In this document: piece by piece, positions 40,775 to 49,371 of the stretch | Layout: each line of letters begins with the position of its first letter | How positions within the stretch are numbered: the stretch's first letter is position 1 | Source: Streptomyces erythrochromogenes | GTDB lineage: Bacteria; Actinomycetota; Actinomycetes; Streptomycetales; Streptomycetaceae | DNA length: 64,000 bases | Direction: 5' to 3' | Assembly: GCF_036170895.1 (NCBI RefSeq) | Contig: NZ_CP108036.1 | Location: forward strand, 5,697,501-5,761,500 | Notes under the pieces: model-generated | Seen by the model: the letters and a program-made list of their open reading frames with translations, nothing else | What the model was told of the DNA's origin: nothing | Database searches by the model: none | Program-made: the position numbers and the translations under genes

Positions 40775-41386
40775 CTAGCCGGCGGTGACGTTTGCCACCC
40801 CGCCGAGCACCCCGTCCACCAGTGCGTCGGTGTACGCGTGCGTGAGCGGCGCCGTGCGCAGCAGCCAGCGGTACGTCAGCGGTCCGAGCAGCATCTCGAC
40901 CGTCAGCCGCAGGTCCGTGTCGGGCGCGAGCTGGCCGGCATCGCGGGCCGTGCGCAACCGGGCCTCGTACAGGGCGAGCTGCGGCTCCAGCAGCTGCTCG
41001 GTGAACGTGGCGCCGAGCTCGGGGTCGGTGGCGCCGGCCGCGGTCAGGGCGCGGGCGGGGGCCTCGTACTTCTCGTCGTTGAACTCGTCGACCGTCGCCC
41101 GCAGTACGTACTTCAGGTCGGCGGCGAGGTCCCCGGTGTCGGGGAAGCCGGCCCACCCGGCGTCCGTCTCCGCGTCCCCGGCGAGGGCGAGGGAGGCCTC
41201 CAGGAGGACGGCGGCCTTCGAGGGCCACCAGCGGTAGATGGTCTGCTTGCCGACGCCGGCGCGGGCGGCGATGGCCTCGATGGTCAGCTTGTTGTAGCCG
41301 ACCTCCCCGACCAGGGCGAGCGCGGCGTCGAGGATGGCACGCCGGGAGCGGTCGCTGCGGCGTGTGGCGTCAGGGGTCTTGGTCAT
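40775..41386 (-). CDS. TetR-family transcriptional regulator
   Basis: 203 residues. The HTH lies at about 15-60: RRAILDAALALVGEVGYNKLTIEAIAARAGVGKQTIYRWW, with the recognition helix GVGKQTIYRWWPSKAAVL (written in part). The C-terminal domain (TetR_C_33 or similar) has DLRLTVEMLLGPLTYRWLLRT and AYTDALVDGVLG. It lies 158 bp from the divergent DDAH gene, and the 12-bp palindrome CGAGACGTCTCG sits 18 bp from its start. It probably represses itself and perhaps the DDAH gene. The ligand is unknown. Confidence 0.87.
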   Translation of the reverse strand: MTKTPDATRRSDRSRRAILDAALALVGEVGYNKLTIEAIAARAGVGKQTIYRWWPSKAAVLLEASLALAGDAETDAGWAGFPDTGDLAADLKYVLRATVDEFNDEKYEAPARALTAAGATDPELGATFTEQLLEPQLALYEARLRTARDAGQLAPDTDLRLTVEMLLGPLTYRWLLRTAPLTHAYTDALVDGVLGGVANVTAG

Positions 41387-41404
41387 GCCCCGAAAATATC
41401 AAAG

Positions 41405-41416
41405 CGAGACGTCTCG
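41405..41416. promoter_or_regulatory. Probable TetR operator
   Basis: CGAGACGTCTCG is a perfect 12-bp palindrome, 18 bp upstream of the TetR ATG and 128 bp before the DDAH start. GAGACGTCTC is a form often seen at TetR operators. Confidence 0.6.
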
Positions 41417-41544
41417 TCTCCTCTTCTGTTCGTTTCTCATCGGTTCGGTAAACCACCCCATCGGTCCACTGCGTCGTCCCGGTCCAGGAGAGACGATTCT
41501 TTCCAGCACTCGTCCCGAGTCGTGAAAGTCGTGAGGAGCCTTCT

Positions 41545-42354
41545 TTGCGCAGAGACGCCACACCCCGGCGCTATCTGATGTGCCCACCCGCACACTTCAA
41601 GGTCACGTACTCCATCAATCCGTGGATGGATCCCACGAAACCGGTGGACCTGCCCCTCGCCCAGACCCAGTGGGAAGACCTCAGGGACCGGTACGTGTCC
41701 CTGGGCCACACCGTCGAGACCCTGCTGCCGGATCCCGAGCTGCCCGACATGGTGTTCGCGGCGAACGGGGCCCTGGTGGTCGACGGCCGGGTCCTCGGGG
41801 CCCGCTTCGCCCACCCGGAACGGGGCCCCGAGGCCGCGATCCACCTCGACTGGTTCCGCGACCACGGCTACCGGGACGTCCACGAGCCCGCCCACGTCAA
41901 CGAGGGCGAGGGCGACTTCGCCGTCACGGCGAGCTTCATCCTCGCCGGCCGCGGCTTCCGCTCCAGCCCGCTCTCGCACGACGAGGCCCAGGAGTTCTTC
42001 GGCCGGCCCGTCATCGGACTCGACCTGGTGGACCCGCGCTACTACCACCTGGACACCGCGCTCAGCGTCCTCGACGGCGACGAGGTCATGTACTACCCCG
42101 AGGCCTTCTCGCCCGGCAGCCGGGGCGTGCTCAGGCGGCTCTTCCCCGACGCGCTGATCGCCGACGGGCAGGACGCGGCCGCCCTCGGCCTGAACGCGGT
42201 GTCCGACGGCCGGCACGTGCTGCTCCCGCAGGCGGCGACCGGGCTGTTCGGCCCGCTGCGCGACCGGGGGTTCGAACCGGTCCCGATGGACCTCGGGGAA
42301 CTGCTCAAGGGGGGCGGCAGCGTGAAGTGCTGCACCCAGGAGCTGCGTCCGTAG
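41545..42354 (+). CDS. ddaH: Dimethylargininase / amidinotransferase-fold hydrolase
   Basis: 269 residues from a TTG at 41545, with GTGAGGAG seven to ten bases upstream. The fold is that of guanidino-modifying enzymes: CPPAHFKVTYSINPWMDP, MVFAANGALVVDGRVLGARF (substrate Asp), YYHLDTALSVLDGDEVMYYP (catalytic His) and GGSVKCCTQELRP (catalytic Cys near the end). Members hydrolyse N-omega-methylated arginines to citrulline, or in related enzymes act on arginine and ornithine. The presence of the C-terminal Cys makes it active. The substrate in Streptomyces is not certain. Its divergent TetR partner suggests regulated expression. Confidence 0.82.
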   Translation: MRRDATPRRYLMCPPAHFKVTYSINPWMDPTKPVDLPLAQTQWEDLRDRYVSLGHTVETLLPDPELPDMVFAANGALVVDGRVLGARFAHPERGPEAAIHLDWFRDHGYRDVHEPAHVNEGEGDFAVTASFILAGRGFRSSPLSHDEAQEFFGRPVIGLDLVDPRYYHLDTALSVLDGDEVMYYPEAFSPGSRGVLRRLFPDALIADGQDAAALGLNAVSDGRHVLLPQAATGLFGPLRDRGFEPVPMDLGELLKGGGSVKCCTQELRP

Positions 42355-42356
42355 GG

Positions 42357-42395
42357 CTCGGCGCCGCCTAGCCCTCGGCGCCGCCTAGTCCTCGG
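42357..42395. repeat. 17-bp tandem duplication at the ddaH/Rsm22 junction
   Basis: CTCGGCGCCGCCTAG(C/T)C occurs at 42357-42373 and 42374-42390, with a partial third copy (CTCGG). The second copy contains the stop codon of the minus-strand Rsm22 gene. Slipped-strand duplication is likely. Confidence 0.85.
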
Positions 42396-43398
42396 AGGGC
42401 GGCGGCCAGGCCTGGCCCCAGTCGGCGTCCCGCGCGGCCTTGTAGAGGTCGCCGTGGCGCTTGGTCACGTTGACCCGGGTCAGGCCCGCGCCGTCGCCCT
42501 CCTCGGGGCCGCACAGCTCCAGCAGGACGAGCCCCTTGCGGATCTGCGGCTTGCGCGTGATGCGGGAGGCGGCCGGCCCGACGGGGAAGCGGGTCGCGGC
42601 GACGTAGCTGAACTTCTCGTCCTCGTACGGGAGCGAGCCGCCCTTGACCTGCCGGTGCAGGGAGGAGCGGCTGACCCGTGCCGAGAAGTGGCACCAGTCC
42701 TTGCCGACCTCGATGGGACAGGTCCCGTCGTGCGGGCACGGGGCGGCGACCTGCATTCCGGCCGCGATCAGCTGGTCGCGGGCCTCGCGGATGCGCAGGT
42801 ACCCCTCCGGCGTGCCCGGCTCGATCAGCACCACCGCCCGGCCGGCCCGCGCCGCCTCGGCGACGACGGCCGTGCGGGCCTGCCCGGTCAGCTCGCCGAG
42901 CACGTACGAGACGGTCACCAGGTCGGCGTCGGGGATCGCCAGCCCGGCGCCGATGACGGCCCGCCGCCACTCGGCGCCGCGCAGCACCTGAGAGCCGGAG
43001 GCCGCCGCCAGTTCCCGGCCGAGGGTCAGCGCCGGCTCGGCCCAGTCCAGCACGGTGGTCCGCCGCGGGCCGTCCCAGGTGGCGTCCACCGCCCAGGTCG
43101 CCGCCCCCGTACCGCCGCCCACGTCGACGTGCGAGGCGGGCGCCCAGTCGGGCGCCGCCTCGGCCAGGGCGTCCAGGGCGGACCGTACGGCCTCGAAGGT
43201 GGCGGGCATGCGGTAGGCCGCGTACGCCGCGACGTCCGAGCGGTCGCGCAGTACGGGTGCGTCGGTGGGGGTCCGCCCGCGGTAGTTGGCGATGAGCCGC
43301 TCGACGGCGGCCGCGGCCTGCTTGGGCGGGAGACCGTCGAGCAGCCCGCCGAGCGTGCTGCGGAGGGTCTCGGCGGTGGTGGGGGCGGAGACGTTCAC
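42385..43398 (-). CDS. Rsm22-family small-subunit ribosomal protein/methyltransferase
   Basis: 337 residues from the GTG at 43398. A class I methyltransferase core is present (ASHVDVGGGTGAATWAVDATW, RTTVLDWAEPALTLGREL, DLVTVSYVLGELTG). The Rsm22-type Fe-S-like Cys cluster is CPHDGTCP followed by WCHFSARVSRSSLHRQV. Rsm22 proteins bind the small ribosomal subunit and are needed for mitochondrial or bacterial ribosome assembly; SAM use is plausible but not shown for all. C-terminal half has RKGLVLLELCGPE. The start site has only a weak Shine-Dalgarno sequence. Confidence 0.83.
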   Translation of the reverse strand: MNVSAPTTAETLRSTLGGLLDGLPPKQAAAAVERLIANYRGRTPTDAPVLRDRSDVAAYAAYRMPATFEAVRSALDALAEAAPDWAPASHVDVGGGTGAATWAVDATWDGPRRTTVLDWAEPALTLGRELAAASGSQVLRGAEWRRAVIGAGLAIPDADLVTVSYVLGELTGQARTAVVAEAARAGRAVVLIEPGTPEGYLRIREARDQLIAAGMQVAAPCPHDGTCPIEVGKDWCHFSARVSRSSLHRQVKGGSLPYEDEKFSYVAATRFPVGPAASRITRKPQIRKGLVLLELCGPEEGDGAGLTRVNVTKRHGDLYKAARDADWGQAWPPPSED

Positions 43399-43432
43399 CT
43401 GCCGAGTTTACGGCGAGCCGGAGCCGGGGCCG

Positions 43433-44782
43433 TCAGCGAGACCCCGGCTCCGGCCCCTCGGCCCAGTCCTCTGCCGGGACGGGCGCGGTCTGCGCGTCCC
43501 GCTTCTGCCAGGGCCGGCACAGGGCCAGGAAGCAGCTCACCGAGAGCACCGCGCACACCAGCTGCACCAGGGCCATCGGGACCGCCGTGTCCTCGCCCGC
43601 GATGCCCACCAGCGGGGACGCGATCGCGCCGACCAGGAAGGAGGAGGTGCCGAGCAGTGCGGAGGCCGATCCGGCCGCGTGCGGGGTCCGCATCAGCGCC
43701 TGCGCGTTGGTGTTCGGCAGCACGATGCCCATCGCCGACATGAGGACGAACAGCGCGGTGGCGACGGGGGTCAGCCCGACCTCGCCGAAGACGCCCGTGG
43801 TCATCAGCAGCAGGGACACCGCGGAGGCCAGGACGACCGCGAGGCCGACGGCCAGCACCTTGTCCAGGCGTACCCGGCCGACCAGCAGCTTGCCGTTGAT
43901 CTGCCCGACGAGGATCAGGCCGACGGAGTTCAGGCCGAAGAGCAGGGAGAAGGTCTGGGGCGAGGCCCCGTAGATCTCCTGCACCACGAAGGGGGAGGCG
44001 GAGATGTAGGAGAAGAGGACGGCGAAGGAGAAGCCGCCGGTCAGGGTGTAGCCGGTGAAGACCCGGTCGCCGAGCAGCCCGCGCATGGTCCGCAGCGCGG
44101 AGCCGACGCCGCCGGTGTGCCGCCGCTCGGGCGGCAGGGTCTCGCCGAGGCCGCGCCAGACCATCAGGGTGAGGACCGCGCCGACGCCGGTCAGGACGAC
44201 GAAGACGCCCCGCCAGTCGGCGAAGCGCAGCACCTGGCCGCCTATGAGCGGCGCGACGATCGGGGCGGCCCCGGATATGAGCATCAGCGTGGAGAAGAAG
44301 CGGGCCATCTCGTCGCCGTCGTACAGGTCGCGCACGACGGCGCGCGCGATGACGACGCCGGCGGCCCCGGCCAGACCCTGGAGCAGCCGGAAGGCGATCA
44401 GCAGCTCGGCGGTCGGGGCGAGGGCGCAGATCGCGGTGGCCAGGACGTAGACGACCATGCCGGCGAGCAGCGGCCGGCGCCGGCCCCACTTGTCGCTCAT
44501 CGGGCCGATGACGAGCTGGCCGAGTGCCATGCCGGCGAGGCAGGCGGTGAGGGTCAGCTGGATCGTTGCTGCGGGGCTGTTCAGGGCGTCGGTGACCTGC
44601 GGCAGGGCCGGCAGGTACATGTCCATGGACAGCGGGGGGAGGGCGGTGAGCCCGCCGAGTACGAAGGTGACGAGCAGGCTCGTGCGGCGGGCGCGCGTCA
44701 GGGACGCGGTGGCGGCGGGGGCGGAGGGCGATTCGGGCGACGAGTCGTGCGAGGGTGCCGTCGCGGGGCCTCTCTCCGGCAT
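43433..44782 (-). CDS. Bcr/CflA-type multidrug efflux MFS transporter
   Basis: 449 residues from the ATG at 44782, chosen because GGAG lies seven bases upstream; an ATG at 44803 is also in frame. Twelve TM helices start at about residue 35. The signature of drug:H+ antiporters is visible: [18 protein letters not shown] (Bcr/CflA start), [20 protein letters not shown] (motif A), [24 protein letters not shown] (motif B) and [16 protein letters not shown]. Such pumps expel chloramphenicol-like or peptide drugs. It lies downstream of a converging gene, with no obvious regulator. Confidence 0.9.
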   Translation of the reverse strand: MPERGPATAPSHDSSPESPSAPAATASLTRARRTSLLVTFVLGGLTALPPLSMDMYLPALPQVTDALNSPAATIQLTLTACLAGMALGQLVIGPMSDKWGRRRPLLAGMVVYVLATAICALAPTAELLIAFRLLQGLAGAAGVVIARAVVRDLYDGDEMARFFSTLMLISGAAPIVAPLIGGQVLRFADWRGVFVVLTGVGAVLTLMVWRGLGETLPPERRHTGGVGSALRTMRGLLGDRVFTGYTLTGGFSFAVLFSYISASPFVVQEIYGASPQTFSLLFGLNSVGLILVGQINGKLLVGRVRLDKVLAVGLAVVLASAVSLLLMTTGVFGEVGLTPVATALFVLMSAMGIVLPNTNAQALMRTPHAAGSASALLGTSSFLVGAIASPLVGIAGEDTAVPMALVQLVCAVLSVSCFLALCRPWQKRDAQTAPVPAEDWAEGPEPGSR

Positions 44783-44891
44783 GCGGAACTCCAGTCTTCT
44801 CATCTGCTTTTGTGCACCCCTGACCGACCCATGTTCTCAGCAATCGGAACGTCCCGGGACCGGAGCGTGCTGTGACGTACCCTGCGGCCCC

Positions 44892-45653
44892 ATGGACGAA
44901 CCTACGAAGAAGATCGCCGTCGTGACCGGCGCCGGCTCCGGGATCGGCCGTTCCGTGGCACTGGCCCTGGCCGCGGCGGGATGGGCCGTGGCCCTGGCCG
45001 GCCGCCGGGCCGAACCGCTGGAGGAGACCGCCGCCGCGGCCGGGACCGGCGCCGACGTGCTGTGCGTGCCGGCCGACGTCAGCGACCCGGACGACGTGAA
45101 TCGGCTGTTCGAGTCAGTGCGCACCCGCTACGGGCGCCTCGACCTGCTCTTCAACAACGCGGGCACCTTCGGGCCCGGCGGGGTCCCGCTGGAGGACATC
45201 ACCTACGAGGCCTGGCGCTCGGTCGTCGACGTCAACCTGACCGGCGCCTTCCTCTGCGCGCAGGCCGCCTTCCGGCAGATGAAGGGGCAGGACCCGCAGG
45301 GCGGCCGCATCGTCAACAACGGCTCCATCTCCGCCCACGTGCCCCGCCCGAACTCCATCGCCTACACCGCGACCAAGCACGCCATGACCGGCCTGACGAA
45401 GTCCCTGTCACTGGACGGGCGGCCGTACCGGATCGCCTGCGGCCAGATCGACATCGGCAACGCGGCGACCGAGATGACCGAGCGGATGCAGACCGGCATC
45501 CTCCAGGCCAACGGGCAGCTGGCCGTCGAACCGGTCATGGACGCCGCCGACGTGGCACGCACGGTCCTGCACATGGCCGAGCTCCCGCTGGAGGCGAACG
45601 TGCAGTTCGCGACGGTGATGGCCACCGCCATGCCGTACATCGGCCGCGGCTGA
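44892..45653 (+). CDS. Short-chain dehydrogenase/reductase
   Basis: 253 residues from the ATG at 44892. TACCCT eight bases upstream and no Shine-Dalgarno sequence suggest a leaderless start. Classical SDR features are [48 protein letters not shown] (Ser) and [18 protein letters not shown] (YxxxK). It has an unusual C-terminal region for the family: [18 protein letters not shown] and [17 protein letters not shown]. The cofactor would be NAD(P)H; the substrate is unknown. It precedes the PhzF and GNAT genes on the same strand with a 55-bp gap, so may be in one unit. Confidence 0.83.
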   Translation: MDEPTKKIAVVTGAGSGIGRSVALALAAAGWAVALAGRRAEPLEETAAAAGTGADVLCVPADVSDPDDVNRLFESVRTRYGRLDLLFNNAGTFGPGGVPLEDITYEAWRSVVDVNLTGAFLCAQAAFRQMKGQDPQGGRIVNNGSISAHVPRPNSIAYTATKHAMTGLTKSLSLDGRPYRIACGQIDIGNAATEMTERMQTGILQANGQLAVEPVMDAADVARTVLHMAELPLEANVQFATVMATAMPYIGRG

Positions 45654-45708
45654 GCCGCCCGCCCGGCCCCCATTGCCACGGCGCGCCGACCGCGCCGATC
45701 ATGACTGC

Positions 45709-46572
45709 ATGACCGATACCGAGGTACTGCGCTACACCGCGTTCTCCGGCGACCCGGACGGCGGCAACCCCGCCGGGGTCGTGCTCGACGCCTCCGGCCT
45801 GGACGAGGACGCGATGCTGGAGATCGCCGCCGGGCTGGGCTACAGCGAGACGGCCTTCCTCACCGCCCCGCCCGCGGGGCTCGGCGGCCAGGAGGACCGC
45901 TCCTTCACCGTGCGCTACTTCAGCCCGAAGGCGGAGGTCCCCTTCTGCGGCCACGCCACGGTCGCCACGGCCGTCGCGCTGGCGGAGCGGATCGGACCCG
46001 GCGAGCTCCTCCTCGCCACCCGCGCGGGAACCGTCCCGGTCTCCGTCACCGCCGAGGACGACCGCCTGCGGGCCACGCTGACCAGCGTCGAGCCGCACAC
46101 CGAGGAGATCGCCGCCGCCGACCTCGCCGAGGCGCTCGCCGCGCTCGACTGGCCGCAGGCCGACCTAGACCCGGCGTTCCCGCCGAGGATCGCCTACGCC
46201 GGAGCCCGCCACCTGGTGATCGGCGCCGCCACCCGGGCCCGGCTCGCGGACCTCGCCTACGACTTCGCGCGGCTGGAGGCGCTGATGCGGCGCCTGGACC
46301 TCACCACCGTGCAGCTGGTGCACCGGGCGGGCCCGCGGGAGTTCCACGTACGCGACCCGTTCCCGCCCGGCGGTGTCGTCGAGGACCCGGCGACCGGGGC
46401 CGCGGCGGCCGCCTTCGGCGCGTACGCCCGGGAGCTCGGCCTGGTCCCGCAGGACGCCGTGCTGACCCTCCACCAGGGCGCGGACATGGGCCGCCCCGGG
46501 GTGCTCACGGTCGAACTGCGCGAGGGCGACCCCCGCGTCCGCGTCGGCGGCACGGCCGTTCGCATCCCGTGA
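45709..46572 (+). CDS. PhzF-family isomerase/epimerase-like protein
   Basis: 287 residues. PhzF signatures are FSGDPDGGNPAGVVLDA at the start, LGYSETAFLT (with the catalytic-type Glu), YFSPKAEVPFCGHATVATAVAL (substrate pocket) and VVEDPATGAAAAAFGAYARE. The family includes PhzF of phenazine synthesis and diaminopimelate-epimerase-like folds; most members outside phenazine clusters lack a known substrate. No phenazine genes are nearby, so the symbol should not be used. The stop overlaps the GNAT start (GTGA), so the two are coupled. Confidence 0.85.
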   Translation: MTDTEVLRYTAFSGDPDGGNPAGVVLDASGLDEDAMLEIAAGLGYSETAFLTAPPAGLGGQEDRSFTVRYFSPKAEVPFCGHATVATAVALAERIGPGELLLATRAGTVPVSVTAEDDRLRATLTSVEPHTEEIAAADLAEALAALDWPQADLDPAFPPRIAYAGARHLVIGAATRARLADLAYDFARLEALMRRLDLTTVQLVHRAGPREFHVRDPFPPGGVVEDPATGAAAAAFGAYARELGLVPQDAVLTLHQGADMGRPGVLTVELREGDPRVRVGGTAVRIP

Positions 46573-47144
46573 GCGCGGGTCCGCGGGTGCTGGGGTTCGC
46601 CGAGGCCTGCGTGCCCGCGGCGCTGGCAGTCCAGGTTGCCGAGCTGGAAGCAGAGGCCTGGCCCGGCTCCACCCCGGGGCACGACCCGGCGCTGGCGCCG
46701 CGCACCCTCCTGCTCGTCGACGACGAGGGGGCGGTGGCCGCCGCGCTGGCGCTGCTGTACAAGGGGATCCCGCTCGCGGGGCGCACGTACCGGGCGGCCG
46801 GGCTGAGCTCCGTCGTGACCCGGAGCGCGCTGCGCGGACAGGGGCTCGGCGGGCGGCTGGTGGCGGCCGCCCGCGCCCAACTCGCCGCGGACCCGGCCGT
46901 GGACCTGGCGCTGTTCAGCTGCGACCGGCCCCTCGCGCCGTTCTACGAGGCGGCCGGTTTCGCACCGCTGCCCGGCACGGTCCTCGTGGGCGGCACCCCC
47001 GAGGACCCGCTGGCCACCGACGCCCCGGGCTTCGACAAGGTGGTGGTCGCGGCCTTCTTCACCGGCGCCCCGGCCGCGGACCGCACGGCCTTCACCGCCG
47101 TGCGCGTCCCGCTCCACTCCGGGAGCGTCGACCGGCTCTGGTGA
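46569..47144 (+). CDS. GNAT-family N-acetyltransferase
   Basis: 191 residues from the GTG at 46569, which overlaps the PhzF stop as GTGA. The acetyl-CoA site is in LSSVVTRSALRGQGLGGRLVAAA, with the RGQGLG (Q/RxxGxG/A) loop, preceded by AALALLYKGIPLAG and followed by FYEAAGFAPLPGTVLVG. The N-terminal part is a mixed helix and strand with the predicted amine-binding side. The substrate is unknown. It is convergent with efeU, four bases apart. Confidence 0.82.
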   Translation: MSAGPRVLGFAEACVPAALAVQVAELEAEAWPGSTPGHDPALAPRTLLLVDDEGAVAAALALLYKGIPLAGRTYRAAGLSSVVTRSALRGQGLGGRLVAAARAQLAADPAVDLALFSCDRPLAPFYEAAGFAPLPGTVLVGGTPEDPLATDAPGFDKVVVAAFFTGAPAADRTAFTAVRVPLHSGSVDRLW

Positions 47145-47148
47145 CCCG

Positions 47149-48012
47149 TCAGCCGGCGGGCTTGGCGTCCGAGGGGTCGCAGGCCCGCGCCGGGGTGCCC
47201 GCCGGGCCGCCGCGCCCGCGCTCGGCGAAGAACAGCACCAGCACGGGGACCAGGTACAGGACCCACACCGTCAGCTGGAGGACGGTCGGGTCCGGCTGGA
47301 AGTTGAAGACGCCCTTGAGCAGGGTCCCGTACCAGCTGTCCGGCGGGACGGCCGTGCTGACGTCGAAGGCCCTGTCGTTCAGACCGCCCAGGAAGCGGGC
47401 CTCCTGGAGGTCGTGGACGCCGTAGGCGAGCACGCCCGCGGCCACGACCACGAGCATCGCGCCGGTCCACCGGAAGAACTTCGCCAGGTTGATCCGTACG
47501 GCGCCGCGGTAGAAGAGGTACCCGAGCACGATCGCCGTCGCGATGCCCAGCAGCACACCGGCCAGCGGCGCCGAGGAGCCCTCGCCGCTGGCCCGTACCG
47601 ACGCCCACACGAACAGCGCGGTCTCCAGGCCCTCCCGGCCGACCGCCAGGAAAGCGGTCGCGACCAGCGCGCCGGTGCCCATGGCGAGCGCCGTGTCCAG
47701 CTTGCCGTGCAGTTCGGCCTTCAGGTGCCGCGCGGTGCGCTTCATCCAGAAGACCATCCACGTCACCAGCCCCACCGAGATGATCGACAGGCTGCCGCCC
47801 AGCAGCTCCTGGGCCTCGAAGGTCAGCTCCTGGGAGCCGAATTCGAGCAGCGCGCCGAAGGCGAGCGAGAGCGCGCAGGCGATCCCGATGCCGAGCCACA
47901 CCGGACGCAAGGCGTCCCGGCGCTCCGTCTTCACCAGGTACGCGACGAGGATGCAGACGACCAGACTGGCCTCCAGCCCCTCGCGCAGGCCGATCAGATA
48001 GTTGCCGAACAC
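47149..48012 (-). CDS. efeU: FTR1-family iron permease EfeU
   Basis: 287 residues from a GTG at 48012, with GAGAGGA upstream. It is a seven-helix permease with two REGLE-type iron motifs, LREGLEASLVVCILVAYLV (first helix) and VGREGLETALFVWASVRAS (central), the pattern of FTR1/EfeU iron transporters. Other helices include LGIGIACALSLAFGALLE and GVLLGIATAIVLGYLFY. EfeU moves iron across the membrane after EfeO and EfeB prepare it. It is the last gene in the efeO-efeB-efeU order, 26 bp after efeB. A C-terminal Pro/Gly tail of about 20 residues follows the last helix. Confidence 0.93.
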   Translation of the reverse strand: MFGNYLIGLREGLEASLVVCILVAYLVKTERRDALRPVWLGIGIACALSLAFGALLEFGSQELTFEAQELLGGSLSIISVGLVTWMVFWMKRTARHLKAELHGKLDTALAMGTGALVATAFLAVGREGLETALFVWASVRASGEGSSAPLAGVLLGIATAIVLGYLFYRGAVRINLAKFFRWTGAMLVVVAAGVLAYGVHDLQEARFLGGLNDRAFDVSTAVPPDSWYGTLLKGVFNFQPDPTVLQLTVWVLYLVPVLVLFFAERGRGGPAGTPARACDPSDAKPAG

Positions 48013-48038
48013 GGCGGTTGTTCCTCTCCGGCGGATAC

Positions 48039-49331
48039 TTACGCGAACAGCGCCCGGCCCCACCAGTCGTCCTTGTCGCGGACGCCCGGCGGGACGGCGA
48101 AGACGGCCGAACCCACGTGCTGGATGTATTCGTTGAGGACGTCGGACTTCGCCAGGTTGCGCTGGATCGGGACGAAGCCCGTGCGGACGTCGCGCTGGTA
48201 GGCGAGGAAGAACAGGCCCGCGTCGAGGCGGCCCAGGCCGTCCGTGCCGTCGGTGAAGGAGTAGCCGCGCCGCAGGATCGTCGCACCGTTGTTGGTGTCC
48301 GGGTGCGCGAGACGGACGTGCGCCTGCGGCTTCATCGCCTTCAGGAAGGGCTCGTCGTGCTCCTTGGACTTGCCCACGGGGGCGCCCTCGCCCTTGTCGC
48401 GGCCGAAGATGTCCTCCTGCTCCTGGAGCGGGGTCCGGTCCCAGGTCTCGATGTTCATCCGGATCCGGCGCGCCACCAGGTACGAGCCGCCCGTCAGCCA
48501 GTCGCTGCCGTCGCCCGCGCCGACCCACACGTGCTTGTCCAGGGCCGCCTTGTCGGTGCCCGAGATGTTCCGGGTGCCGTCCTTGAAGCCCATCATGTTG
48601 CGCGGGGTCTGCTCGTCGGGCGTCGTCGAGGACGTCTTGCCGAAGCCGAGCTGCGACCAGCGCACCGCGACCCGGCCGAAGCCGATCCGGGCCAGCTGGC
48701 GGATGGCGTGCACGGCGACCTGCGGGTCGTCGGCGCACGCCTGCACGCACAGGTCGCCGCCGGAGCGGGCCGGGTCCAGGTTGTCGCCGGGGAACAGCTC
48801 CAGGTCCACCAGCGCCTCGGGGCGCCTGCCCTCCAGCCCGAACCGGTCCTTGGCGAACAGGCCCGGACCGAAACCGACGGTCAGGGTCAGCCGGGAGGCC
48901 TTCAGGCCGAGGGCCTCGCCGGTGTCGGTCGGCGGGGCCTCCGGCAGGCCCTCGTACACGTCGCCGACCGGCAGGCCCGCCGTCATCAGACGGGCCGCCG
49001 CGGTCCACTCCTTCAGGAGCCCGACCAGCGCCGCGCGGTCCTTCGTCTTCACGTCGAAGGCCGCGAAGTGCAGCCGGTCCTGCACGGCGCTCGCGATTCC
49101 GGCCTGGTGCGCGCCGTGGAAGGGCACGGCCGCGCCCGCGGCCGACGCCGAGACCATGTCCGAGCCGCCGCCGAAGGCCGCGGCCGCACCGCCGGCCGCG
49201 GCGGCGCCGAGCGCGAGCCCGGCCCCGCCCCAGCCGAGCACCGCACGGCGGGAGGGTGCGGCTGCGGCGGCCGCGGGGGCGGCGCCGCCGTCCTGCTGCG
49301 GCTGCTCTGCCGCCGGTTGCGACTCGGTCAT
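48039..49331 (-). CDS. efeB: Tat-exported DyP-type haem peroxidase EfeB
   Basis: 430 residues. A Tat signal is present: SRRAVLGWGGAGLALGAAAA, with twin Arg. The DyP domain has GFKDGTRNISGTDKAAL with the catalytic Asp (about 245), RRIRMNIETWDRTP, and the proximal haem ligand region ARLAHPDTNNG-type (RLAHPDTNN at about 340). EfeB oxidises ferrous iron, or extracts iron from haem as claimed for E. coli, in the iron uptake system EfeUOB. It lies between efeO and efeU, reading in the same direction, with 40 and 26 bp gaps. Confidence 0.92.
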   Translation of the reverse strand: MTESQPAAEQPQQDGGAAPAAAAAAPSRRAVLGWGGAGLALGAAAAGGAAAAFGGGSDMVSASAAGAAVPFHGAHQAGIASAVQDRLHFAAFDVKTKDRAALVGLLKEWTAAARLMTAGLPVGDVYEGLPEAPPTDTGEALGLKASRLTLTVGFGPGLFAKDRFGLEGRRPEALVDLELFPGDNLDPARSGGDLCVQACADDPQVAVHAIRQLARIGFGRVAVRWSQLGFGKTSSTTPDEQTPRNMMGFKDGTRNISGTDKAALDKHVWVGAGDGSDWLTGGSYLVARRIRMNIETWDRTPLQEQEDIFGRDKGEGAPVGKSKEHDEPFLKAMKPQAHVRLAHPDTNNGATILRRGYSFTDGTDGLGRLDAGLFFLAYQRDVRTGFVPIQRNLAKSDVLNEYIQHVGSAVFAVPPGVRDKDDWWGRALFA

Positions 49332-49371
49332 CGTCTGCTCCGTCTGCTCTCGTCCGCTTCCGTTCCGTCCG

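Noticed and set aside
45709..46572. Phenazine biosynthesis gene phzF
   Set aside because: The protein is in the PhzF fold family, but no other phenazine gene is in the window, so the name would mislead; the same holds for the short PhzF-like gene at 57221.
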